From contig DGUE01000039.1 of assembly GCA_002393895.1 (NCBI GenBank), forward strand, positions 1 to 6,555: DNA of 6,555 bases. The letters run 5' to 3'. This document shows, piece after piece, positions 1 to 6,342 of this stretch. Position 1 is the first letter of the stretch, and each line of letters begins with the position of its first letter. The position numbers and the translations under genes were made by a program. This DNA comes from Bacteroidales bacterium UBA4318 (GTDB taxonomy: Bacteria > Bacteroidota > Bacteroidia > Bacteroidales > UBA932). Below the pieces are notes generated by a model. It ran no database searches, had not been told where the DNA came from, and worked only from the letters and a program-made list of their open reading frames with translations.

Positions 1-60
1 GAGAACTCCTACACTTCTCAGATGGTCCGCACCATCAAGTACCTCGCAGAGCTCAAGTAA
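1..60 (+). CDS. gap: Glyceraldehyde-3-phosphate dehydrogenase, C-terminal end (partial)
   Basis: The gene enters from the left edge in frame 1 and ends with TAA at 58-60. The 19 visible residues read ENSYTSQMVRTIKYLAELK. This matches the C-terminal helix of Bacteroidales GAPDH, where the family has a WYDNE-(N/A)-(S/G)-Y-(T/S) motif followed by a terminal helix. The enzyme oxidises and phosphorylates glyceraldehyde 3-phosphate to 1,3-bisphosphoglycerate with NAD(P)+ in cytosolic glycolysis. The catalytic Cys and the NAD domain lie outside the window. A strong terminator follows directly, so gap is the last gene of its transcript. The identification rests on a short but distinctive tail. Confidence 0.85.
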   Translation, partial: ENSYTSQMVRTIKYLAELK

Positions 61-82
61 ATCTGGAGTTTTCAAGAAAATT

Positions 83-115
83 TAGCCGGCTGTTTTTCAG
101 TCGGCTATTTTTTTT
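83..115 (+). terminator. Rho-independent terminator of gap
   Basis: A 10-bp stem (83-92 paired with 98-107) has one G-T wobble and encloses a 5-base T loop. It is followed at once by eight T residues (108-115). It lies 22 bases after the gap stop and should insulate gap from the transporter downstream. Confidence 0.9.
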
Positions 116-119
116 GTGC

Positions 120-127
120 TATCTTTG
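120..127 (+). promoter_or_regulatory. Candidate -7 promoter box for the transporter gene
   Basis: TATCTTTG matches the Bacteroidota -7 consensus TAnnTTTG. It would place transcription start around 131-134, a short leader before the ATG at 143. No clear -33 TTTG is seen at the usual spacing, where the sequence is the gap terminator stem. The position argues against the GTG at 116 as start codon. It is a consensus match only. Confidence 0.4.
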
Positions 128-142
128 AGGGAAAGAAGCATT

Positions 143-1462
143 ATGAAGCAGCATTCGTTCAAATACTGGCAGTGGAGGGTGCTGATTGGCACGATGATAG
201 GTTATGCCGTGTTTTATTTCGTGCGCAAGAACTTTGCGTTCGCAATGCCTGCACTGGGTGAGGAATACGGCATCACGAATACCAGCTTCGGTATCATCCT
301 GAGCCTTGTGGGCATAATCTACGGCCTTTCGAAGTTCGTGAACGGCATAATCGCCGACCGCACCGTAGCCCGCTGGCATCTGGCAATAGGGCTTGCCGCC
401 TGCTCTGTGTTCAATCTCCTTTTCGGCTGGTCGGACAAACTCAGCGCGCTGATTACCGGGCAGGCCGGGGGAGCGGAGTTCGTGAGCACCATGGTGATAA
501 TAATGGCCACCCTGCTGGTGCTTAACAATGTCTTCCAGGGCTGCGGTTTCCCGCCCTGCAATCATCTTCTTGCCTGGTGGGTGCCTCCCAAGGAACTTGC
601 CACCAAGTCTGCGATCTGGAACACGTCCCATTCGTTCGGGGCTGCCCTGGCGGCGGTCTTCTGCGGTTATATCATAGCCCGCACGGGCAACTGGCGATAT
701 TGCTTCTTCGCCCCCGCGGCGATAGGATTCCTGGGGGTGGTATTCATAGTGCTCACCCTGCGGGACACTCCTTCCTCGGTGGGGCTGCCGGATCTTCCGA
801 ATACCAAGACAGAGATAGACGGGGATGACTCTCCGGCGGCGTTCAGGGCATTCATCCGAAAGAAAGTGTTCCTGAATCCAATAATCTGGCTGCTGGCAAT
901 CACCGACCTGTTCGTGTATATAGTGAGATTCGCAGTCCTGGACTGGGGCCCGACCTTCCTACAGCAGCGGGAAGATCCTCTTTCGCCGGCGCTGGCCGGA
1001 TGGACCATAGGCATATTCGAGATCGCTGGCCTGGTCGGGATGCTACTGGCGGGATGGATTTCCGACAAGTTCTTCGGATCCAAGTCCCACCGGGTGGTTG
1101 CCGTGGAGATGCTTCTCACGGGAGCGTGTCTGCTTGCACTTCACCTGGTGCGCGATACGGCATCGCCCGTGGTCGTATTGATTCTACTGGCGCTTTCAGG
1201 CTTCTTCCTGTACGGGCCACAGGCGCTGATCGGTGTCACCGCGTCCAAGCAGGCCACCAAGAAGGCGGCATCCTCAGCCCTGGGCATCATAGGGATAATG
1301 AGCTATGTGTCGGTGATATTCACGGGAGCTGGCCTCGGATGGTACTCCGACCATTTCGGCTGGGACAGCCTCTATCTGTTGATGGCCGGAGTGTCCGTGG
1401 TGGGATTCATTTTCGTCGCCGTCCTTTGGAATATCAAGGACGATGGCTATGTAAGTGATTGA
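143..1462 (+). CDS. OPA-family sugar-phosphate:phosphate antiporter (GlpT/UhpC/UhpT type MFS)
   Basis: A 439-residue inner-membrane protein of the major facilitator superfamily, organophosphate:inorganic phosphate antiporter family, of about the usual length (E. coli GlpT is 452 aa). The three residues that bind phosphate in GlpT have clear counterparts: Arg28 in YFVRKNF (helix 1), His163 in WNTSHSFG (helix 5) and Arg262 in VYIVRFAVLDWGP (helix 7). Other family signatures are FQGCGFPPC (131-139), RDTPSSVGLP (207-216) and the pair YGPQALIGV (357-365) and KKAASSALG (373-381). The N-terminal part (GLSKFVNGIIADR, 61-73) resembles UhpC, a receptor-like paralogue, as much as GlpT, so substrate and even transport versus sensing are uncertain. 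The ATG at 143 was chosen over GTG at 116: homology begins just after it, a purine-rich AGGGAAAG lies upstream, and the GTG precedes the likely promoter box. It converges with the SPFH gene, 11 bases apart. Confidence 0.85.
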   Translation: MKQHSFKYWQWRVLIGTMIGYAVFYFVRKNFAFAMPALGEEYGITNTSFGIILSLVGIIYGLSKFVNGIIADRTVARWHLAIGLAACSVFNLLFGWSDKLSALITGQAGGAEFVSTMVIIMATLLVLNNVFQGCGFPPCNHLLAWWVPPKELATKSAIWNTSHSFGAALAAVFCGYIIARTGNWRYCFFAPAAIGFLGVVFIVLTLRDTPSSVGLPDLPNTKTEIDGDDSPAAFRAFIRKKVFLNPIIWLLAITDLFVYIVRFAVLDWGPTFLQQREDPLSPALAGWTIGIFEIAGLVGMLLAGWISDKFFGSKSHRVVAVEMLLTGACLLALHLVRDTASPVVVLILLALSGFFLYGPQALIGVTASKQATKKAASSALGIIGIMSYVSVIFTGAGLGWYSDHFGWDSLYLLMAGVSVVGFIFVAVLWNIKDDGYVSD

Positions 1463-1473
1463 TTCTCTGAACT

Positions 1474-2301
1474 TTACTTCAGGTTAACAAACGGGGTGGT
1501 GTTGCCGCCGTTGTAGGTGGGGAGCTTGCCGTCCCACTTTTCGATGGCATATTGCTGCACGAGGAGGCTGTTAAGCGATGCTGCCACAACGCGGTTGTAG
1601 TAGGCCTCGCCGTCACCCTGGATCTTCATGGCCTCCGCCTCACCCTTTGCCTTGGCAATGGCTATCTTGGCCTCCGCCTCGGCTTCCTTCACCTTGTTCT
1701 CGGCCTTCAGGGCGTTCTGCACGGCCTCGTTCTTGGCATTGATGGCCTCGGTAAGCGATGCCGGAGGGTCGATCTTGGTGGTGAATTCGCGCACGATGAA
1801 GCCTTCTTGGTTCATGCTCTCGTCCAGACGGGCGCGCACTTCATTCTCGAATTTGGCACGGTTTGCCATCAGTTCGTCGGAAGTGTAATTGTTGGCGCAT
1901 GTGCGGTAAGCCTCGAATATACAGGTATTTATATATCCCATTTCAAGCTCTTTCACCGGTTTGCGGTACTTGACGAAGATGTCCACCGCCTTGGCCTCGT
2001 CAATCTGGTAGGCGAGGGTAGGAGTCATGGAGAAGATGGCGGCATCCTTGGGGTTCACCGTGAAAGGTTCGTAAGTGACACGCTGGATGAAGGTAGGATA
2101 CTCGAATATGCTTTCGGTGATGGGATTGTACCATACCCAGCCATGGCAGGTGCCTTCCACACCCCCGCGGAGTTCGGAATTGGAAGACCACTTCTTGAAG
2201 CGGATGCCCACAGAAGCGGAGTCGATGGTGGTGCAGCAGGCAGCCATGATGGCCAGCACGACAACGGTAACGCTGATGGAAATGATTGATGCCTTTCTCA
2301 T
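1474..2301 (-). CDS. SPFH/Band 7 (prohibitin-like) membrane-anchored protein
   Basis: A 275-residue protein. Residues 1-21 form a single hydrophobic N-terminal segment after MRK, ending in a Cys pair (Cys22, Cys23) that resembles a loose lipobox. A Band 7/SPFH domain spans roughly 25-190 (IDSASVGIRFKKW at the start, PTLAYQID at 94-101, FIVREFTTKIDPPASLTEAINAK at 168-190). An Ala/Glu/Lys-rich coiled coil covers about 188-235, and the tail EKWDGKLPTYNGG...PFVNLK is typical of bacterial prohibitin-like proteins. SPFH proteins form large membrane-associated oligomers linked to membrane organisation and protease control, but the specific role of this one cannot be read from sequence. The ATG at 2299-2301 is the only start giving the signal/anchor segment. 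A TATATTTG box lies just upstream. No partner such as NfeD or a protease is adjacent; the next gene is divergent. Confidence 0.85.
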   Translation of the reverse strand: MRKASIISISVTVVVLAIMAACCTTIDSASVGIRFKKWSSNSELRGGVEGTCHGWVWYNPITESIFEYPTFIQRVTYEPFTVNPKDAAIFSMTPTLAYQIDEAKAVDIFVKYRKPVKELEMGYINTCIFEAYRTCANNYTSDELMANRAKFENEVRARLDESMNQEGFIVREFTTKIDPPASLTEAINAKNEAVQNALKAENKVKEAEAEAKIAIAKAKGEAEAMKIQGDGEAYYNRVVAASLNSLLVQQYAIEKWDGKLPTYNGGNTTPFVNLK

Positions 2302-2317
2302 ATGACTGAAAATTTTC

Positions 2318-2325
2318 CAAATATA
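2318..2325 (-). promoter_or_regulatory. Candidate -7 promoter box for the SPFH gene
   Basis: On the minus strand this reads TATATTTG, a full match to TAnnTTTG. It ends 16 bases before the SPFH ATG, giving a leader of roughly 10 bases. No TTTG is seen at the normal -33 distance. Confidence 0.5.
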
Positions 2326-2351
2326 ACAATTAATACGAGAAAAATGATTCT

Positions 2352-2359
2352 TATATTTG
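2352..2359 (+). promoter_or_regulatory. Candidate -7 promoter box for the WYL-GH operon
   Basis: TATATTTG is a full match to TAnnTTTG, identical to the box serving the opposite strand. It ends only 4 bases before the ATG of the regulator at 2364, so transcription would begin at or next to the start codon. No -33 TTTG is seen at 19-21 bases upstream, which may mean the promoter needs an activator or is weak. Confidence 0.5.
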
Positions 2360-2363
2360 TGGT

Positions 2364-3260
2364 ATGGACCAACCGAAAATCGAGCGTCTTCTCCGGCTGT
2401 TGCGGCTGCTCAGCGGCAACGTGACCTATACCGTGGATGAACTGGCCGACAGGCTGGATACGTCGTGGCGCAGCATATACCGCTACATAGATACCTTGAA
2501 ATCCGCGGGTTTCGCGGTAGAAAAGGTGTATGGTAATGTCTACAGGCTTGTCTCCATGAAGGATACGCATTTCGACCTTTCGAAAGTGGTGATGTTCTCC
2601 GACGAAGAAGCGTCGATAGTGAACGGCATGATCGACGGGCTGGACAATACCAACGCCCTCAAGATCGGCCTCAAACGCAAACTGGCTGCAGTCTATGACA
2701 GCACTTCCATAGCCAATTATATAGGCAGCAAGTCCAATGCGGCCAATACCCAGGCGATTGCGGATGCGATCCGCGAGCATCGCAAGGTGGTGCTGAAAGA
2801 CTATGAATCTTCGCATTCTGGCCAGGTGCGGGACCGTCTGGTGGAGCCTTTCCAGTTCACTACCAACTATGTGGATGCCTGGTGCTTCGATCTGGAAGAC
2901 GGCGCTAACAAGCGTTTCAAGATAGCTCGCATCGGGGAAGTGGAGATTCTTCCCGAGGAATGGACGGCCGGGGCTTCTCACAGGGCCCAGCCCATGGATG
3001 CATTCCGCATGAGCGGCGACAATCCCATCCACATCCGGTTGATACTCAGCCTGCGGGCGAAGAATCTGCTGGTGGAAGAATATCCACTGGCAGAAAAGGA
3101 TGTCAAGTTCAAAAGTGGCCACTGGATATACGAGGGGGATATTTACGCCCTTCAGGGTGCAGGCCGCTTCGTGGTCAGCCTCTTCCATGAGATAGAGATT
3201 GCCGAAGGGGAGCCTCTGAAGCGTTATGTGAAGGATTATCTTGACGGAAAAGAAGTATGA
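2364..3260 (+). CDS. WYL-domain HTH transcriptional regulator
   Basis: A 298-residue cytosolic DNA-binding regulator of the DeoR/YafY-like WYL class. The N-terminal winged helix-turn-helix covers about 4-63, with YTVDELADRLDTSWRSIYRYIDTLKSAGF (22-50) as the two HTH helices and a wing ending in YRLVS. The WYL ligand-sensing domain spans about 128-197: it carries RDRLVEPFQF (156-165), then NYVDAWCFD where the Trp-Tyr-Leu motif normally lies, then KRFKIARIGEVEIL (183-196). A C-terminal WCX-like extension (about 220-296) is also typical. WYL domains bind small ligands or nucleic acids; the ligand here is unknown. The ATG at 2364 is the only reasonable start: no other in-frame ATG lies close upstream and the HTH begins at once. 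The stop overlaps the next start (ATGA), so it is very likely co-translated with the exported enzymes and may regulate them and itself. Confidence 0.88.
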   Translation: MDQPKIERLLRLLRLLSGNVTYTVDELADRLDTSWRSIYRYIDTLKSAGFAVEKVYGNVYRLVSMKDTHFDLSKVVMFSDEEASIVNGMIDGLDNTNALKIGLKRKLAAVYDSTSIANYIGSKSNAANTQAIADAIREHRKVVLKDYESSHSGQVRDRLVEPFQFTTNYVDAWCFDLEDGANKRFKIARIGEVEILPEEWTAGASHRAQPMDAFRMSGDNPIHIRLILSLRAKNLLVEEYPLAEKDVKFKSGHWIYEGDIYALQGAGRFVVSLFHEIEIAEGEPLKRYVKDYLDGKEV

Positions 3261-5203
3261 AAAGAATCATCATAGCATCCTTTATCCTGTTTCTGGCCTT
3301 GACTTCGGCGAATGCCCGGGAAGTGAAGGTGAGAAGTGTGAAAGGCCTCCGGCGAGCCATTGAAAGGGCCGTTCCTGGGGATACGATTGTCCTCGGCAAG
3401 GGGACTTATCGCTTGAAAGAGAGCCTTCGGATAGAGGGTAAGACGGACCTTGCCATAATAGGGGATGGCGCCATAATCAGCGGGGGAGTACGCATAGGCA
3501 GATGGCGCCTTCGCAAAGCCTCCGGGATGGCGGAAGGGGCCAGGCGCCTGAATCTGAAGCGGTATCCGCTTTCCGGCGTGGTGACCAAGGGAGATCCGCA
3601 CCTGACCGGCCCCTCTTGGTCGGAGTTCTTTGCGGATGGCAGGCCCATGCGCCTCAGCGAGTGGCCGGATGGAGGGCCGCTGCCGCTGGATTCGGTGGTC
3701 GTCCGTGGCCAGGGTCGCATCCGGAACCAGCCGGGGGATGGCTTCGGCACAATTGCTTTCAGCAGCGATCGCCCCCTGGAGTGGAAAGATCCTACCCTGG
3801 GGTGGCTTTCCGGCTGCTTCCGCTTCGGCTGGACCAACGAGATGGTGCCAATCGCTGCGATGGGCCCCGGCAAGACCTTCACGGCCGGAGACCTCACCAA
3901 CTATGGATTCGGCTTCCAGCCGGGGGACCGCTTCCAGCGCTGGAGGGTGCTGAACATCCCGGAAGAAGTCACTCTGCCGGGAGAGTATAGTCTGGATGCA
4001 TCTTCCAAAACTGCGGTGCTGATGCTGCCGGATGGCTGCAAGCGCCTGGAAATGAGCGTGATGGAAGATCCTATCATAGTGCTTGACGGTTGCGAGAGGC
4101 TACTTCTTCAGGGCTTCGAGCTCTGTTGCTCCAGGGGGGATGGAATAGTCATTACGGCCGGCCGTGATGTGCAGGTGAAAGATTGTGATATCCACGGCCT
4201 GGGGCACGTGGCGGCAAAGATCGATTCCGCCAGCCGCCGCTGCGGCCTCTCCGGATGCCACCTGTATGACCTTGGTGCCGGTGGGGTGGAACTGGCCGGG
4301 GGAGACAGGCGCAATGTTGTGCGCGGGGATAATTATGTAGAGGGCTGCCGCATCCACAACTACAACCGCATAGAGAACCAGTACCGGGTGGGTGTGGTGA
4401 TGAGCGGTCTCGGCAACCGCATCACTGCCTGCGAGTTCTATGATTCTGCCAGTATGGCAATCCTGATGCTCGGCAACGACCAGACGGTGGAATATTGCAA
4501 CGTGCATCACGTGTGCATGGATATAGAGGATAACGGGGCCCTGTATTATGGGCGGAGCTTCGCGCACAGGGGAGGAGTCATACGGTGGAATTATTTCCAC
4601 GACATAGAAGTTCCTTTCAATGTGAGGGCGGTATATCACGATGATGGATCCGGCGCCGCGGAAGTCTATGGGAACGTGTTCCAGAGGATCAGTTCGCCGC
4701 CTGTGCAGATTGGCGGAGGCAGCTATATCCGTTATCACGACAATCTTTTCATCGACCTGCCATGTGCTGCCATAAAAGTGGACGGACGCCTCAAGACCTG
4801 GGGCGCGGACCGAGTGCCTATCATGAGAGATTCTATACGGCATGTCGACAGCCCCGCTTTCTGGGAGCACTACCCGGAACTGGAGCCGTACTTGAATGGA
4901 GATCCTGCCGAACCTCAGCACAATACGCTGATAAACAATGTGTTCTGCAATGTGGCCGCGGCTTTCGAAAAGGTGGTCTGGAGCGACCATTTCTATAATA
5001 ACGACATAGAGGGCCGTGCCAACTTCTTTGACGAAATGCACGGTAACAGCAAGGTGGAAAAACTTCCTGGCGGCCTGGCCCTGCCGGAGCGGGTGCCGCC
5101 CACCAGCCAGCACGAACTCCACTTTATCCACGACGCCTTCAACGGCGCCCAGTACGGCATACTTGACGAGAGACATACTGCCGCCAATGGCAATAGTCAA
5201 TAA
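3257..5203 (+). CDS. Exported GH141-like right-handed parallel beta-helix protein
   Basis: A 648-residue protein. Residues 1-20 are a Sec signal peptide (MKR, hydrophobic core, Ala-Asn-Ala cleavage site before Arg21). A first strand segment (VKGLRRAIERAVPGDTIVLGKGTYRL, 28-53) is the usual opening of pectin-lyase-like folds. Residues 120-270 form an inserted region (WSEFFADGRPMRLSEWPDGG), and beta-helix coils run about 272-510 with recurring N/G-V-x-x-C/N-x-hydrophobic steps. The series CDIHGLG, GGVELAGGDR, IEDNGALYYGR (423-433), VYHDDGSG (459-466) and VYGNVFQRI follows the pattern of GH141-type proteins. The founding member (BT1002) removes a 2-O-methyl-fucose side chain of rhamnogalacturonan II. 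Asp425 and Asp462/Asp463 are candidate catalytic acids by position. Activity is inferred, not shown; another glycosidase or lyase specificity in the same fold is possible. Start codon ATG overlaps the WYL stop; the GH28 gene follows after 11 bases. Confidence 0.78.
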   Translation: MKRIIIASFILFLALTSANAREVKVRSVKGLRRAIERAVPGDTIVLGKGTYRLKESLRIEGKTDLAIIGDGAIISGGVRIGRWRLRKASGMAEGARRLNLKRYPLSGVVTKGDPHLTGPSWSEFFADGRPMRLSEWPDGGPLPLDSVVVRGQGRIRNQPGDGFGTIAFSSDRPLEWKDPTLGWLSGCFRFGWTNEMVPIAAMGPGKTFTAGDLTNYGFGFQPGDRFQRWRVLNIPEEVTLPGEYSLDASSKTAVLMLPDGCKRLEMSVMEDPIIVLDGCERLLLQGFELCCSRGDGIVITAGRDVQVKDCDIHGLGHVAAKIDSASRRCGLSGCHLYDLGAGGVELAGGDRRNVVRGDNYVEGCRIHNYNRIENQYRVGVVMSGLGNRITACEFYDSASMAILMLGNDQTVEYCNVHHVCMDIEDNGALYYGRSFAHRGGVIRWNYFHDIEVPFNVRAVYHDDGSGAAEVYGNVFQRISSPPVQIGGGSYIRYHDNLFIDLPCAAIKVDGRLKTWGADRVPIMRDSIRHVDSPAFWEHYPELEPYLNGDPAEPQHNTLINNVFCNVAAAFEKVVWSDHFYNNDIEGRANFFDEMHGNSKVEKLPGGLALPERVPPTSQHELHFIHDAFNGAQYGILDERHTAANGNSQ

Positions 5204-5214
5204 ACACGATTGTT

Positions 5215-6342
5215 ATGAGCTCATTGCTGATAATCCTTAGTTTCGTCATCACCTCCTTCGGGGCGGTGAATGACAGCACCCTGGTGCAGACAGAAGCCAT
5301 CCAGAGGGCTGTCGATGCCGCAGCCGTCGAGGGCGGGACTGTGGTCATACCCAAGGGGGTATGGCTGTCCGGAGCTCTTTTTTTCAAACCTGGCACACAT
5401 CTCCTTCTCGAAGAAGGGGCGGTGCTGAAGGGTAGCACCGACGTGGCGGACTTTCCGGATATCCCCGTGCACATCGAGGGCGTGCTGCAGCCATACGTGT
5501 CCGCGCTCATCAATGCCGACCATTGCGACGGCTTCACCATCAGCGGAAGCGGTATCCTGGACGGAAACGGGCTGCCTTATTGGAAGGCCTTTTGGGCGCG
5601 CAGGAAAGAAAACCCGGCCTGCACCAACCTGGAGGTCAGGCGCCCCAGGATGATAGGGATCAGCAACAGCTCGGATATCACCATAGAAGGGATACACCTG
5701 CGCAATTCTGCGTTCTGGAACATACATCTCTACAAGTGCAGGGGAGTGAAGGTTTACGGAGTGGATATCTATGCCCCGGAGCGGCCCGTGAGGGCGCCTT
5801 CGTCGGACGGAATAGACCTGGATGCCTGCGAGGACGTGCATATCAGGGGCTGCCGTTTCGCCACCTGCGACGACCTGATTGCCATGAAAGGCGGTAAGGG
5901 CCCCTGGGCGGATACCGATCCGGACAACGGGCCTGTGCGTAACGTTCTGGTGGAGGACTGCCACTTCGGGCATGGCCCAGGAGTGCTGGTCTTCGGCAGC
6001 GAATGCGTGAGGGCGGAAAAAATAGTGCTGCGCAACAGCACGGTGGACGGCACGGACCGTCTGGTCTGGTTGAAAATGCGCCCGGACACCCCTCAGCGCT
6101 ACAGCCACATTACGGTGAAGAATGTAAACGGCAGGGTGAAATATGCCATCTTCGTAAAGCCCTGGACCCAGTTCTTCGATCTCAAGGGCCGTAAAGACAT
6201 CCCAAAGTCTTACGCATCGGACGTGCGCATCAAGAACTGTACGCTGGATTATAGCGAACTGAGGCACATCGAAGATGCGCCCGATCAGTTCGAACTGAAA
6301 AGAATAGTGTTCAGAAAGATTCGCCGAACATCGAAACCCTGA
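5215..6342 (+). CDS. Exported GH28 polygalacturonase-family glycoside hydrolase
   Basis: A 375-residue enzyme of the inverting GH28 family, which hydrolyses alpha-1,4-galacturonic acid linkages in pectin (endo, exo or rhamnogalacturonan variants). The catalytic set is complete: Asp198 in SSDGID (the usual NTD motif), Asp219 and Asp220 in CDDLIAMKGG (GDD motif), His253 in FGHGPG (GHG motif), and Arg282...Lys287 in DRLVWLKMRPD in place of the compact RIK motif. The N-terminal block SFGAVNDSTLVQTEAIQRAVDAAA...GGTVVIPKGVWLSGALFFK (14-58) is the standard GH28 opening. Residues 1-12 are hydrophobic and probably a short signal sequence, but it runs straight into the first fold strand, so the cleavage site is unclear. 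No earlier in-frame ATG, GTG or TTG exists before the TAG at 5194. No Shine-Dalgarno is visible. The beta-helix gene lies 11 bases upstream, so the two are likely co-transcribed. Endo versus exo mode cannot be decided. Confidence 0.9.
   Translation: MSSLLIILSFVITSFGAVNDSTLVQTEAIQRAVDAAAVEGGTVVIPKGVWLSGALFFKPGTHLLLEEGAVLKGSTDVADFPDIPVHIEGVLQPYVSALINADHCDGFTISGSGILDGNGLPYWKAFWARRKENPACTNLEVRRPRMIGISNSSDITIEGIHLRNSAFWNIHLYKCRGVKVYGVDIYAPERPVRAPSSDGIDLDACEDVHIRGCRFATCDDLIAMKGGKGPWADTDPDNGPVRNVLVEDCHFGHGPGVLVFGSECVRAEKIVLRNSTVDGTDRLVWLKMRPDTPQRYSHITVKNVNGRVKYAIFVKPWTQFFDLKGRKDIPKSYASDVRIKNCTLDYSELRHIEDAPDQFELKRIVFRKIRRTSKP

Larger units (their letters stand above)
2318..2359. repeat. 9-bp perfect inverted repeat in the divergent intergenic region
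   Basis: CAAATATAA (2318-2326) and TTATATTTG (2351-2359) are exact reverse complements separated by 24 bases. Each arm contains a -7 promoter box. The repeat may simply be two promoters facing apart, or it may also serve as a two-site operator for the adjacent regulator. Confidence 0.7.

Noticed and set aside
116..142. GTG at 116 as start of the transporter
   Set aside because: It lies at the terminator T-tract and before the likely promoter box, and family similarity begins only after the ATG at 143.
1463..1473. A bidirectional terminator between the convergent transporter and SPFH genes
   Set aside because: The 11-base gap holds no inverted repeat or T-tract, and I saw no convincing hairpin in the adjoining gene ends.
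1552..2289. Forward open frame (245 codons) opposite the SPFH gene
   Set aside because: The His/Leu/Gly-rich product is a reverse reading of the Ala/Glu/Lys coiled coil; the minus-strand SPFH protein is unambiguous.
2381..2412. Repeated Arg-Leu-Leu codons near the start of the regulator
   Set aside because: Short, imperfect, and explained by an amphipathic helix at the N-terminal edge of the HTH.
2298..3188. Antisense open frame (296 codons) opposite the WYL regulator
   Set aside because: It has no domain, begins inside the regulator gene and runs over the divergent promoter region into the SPFH start; the forward frame has a clear HTH and WYL fold.
4100..5200. Antisense open frame (366 codons) opposite the beta-helix gene
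   Set aside because: The protein resembles no family and the forward frame is clearly a signal-peptide beta-helix protein, so this is a codon-bias shadow.
5378..5384. Run of seven T residues inside GH28 as a possible slippage or phase-variation site
   Set aside because: It falls in a conserved Leu-Phe-Phe-Lys stretch with the frame intact on both sides; seven T residues alone are weak evidence.
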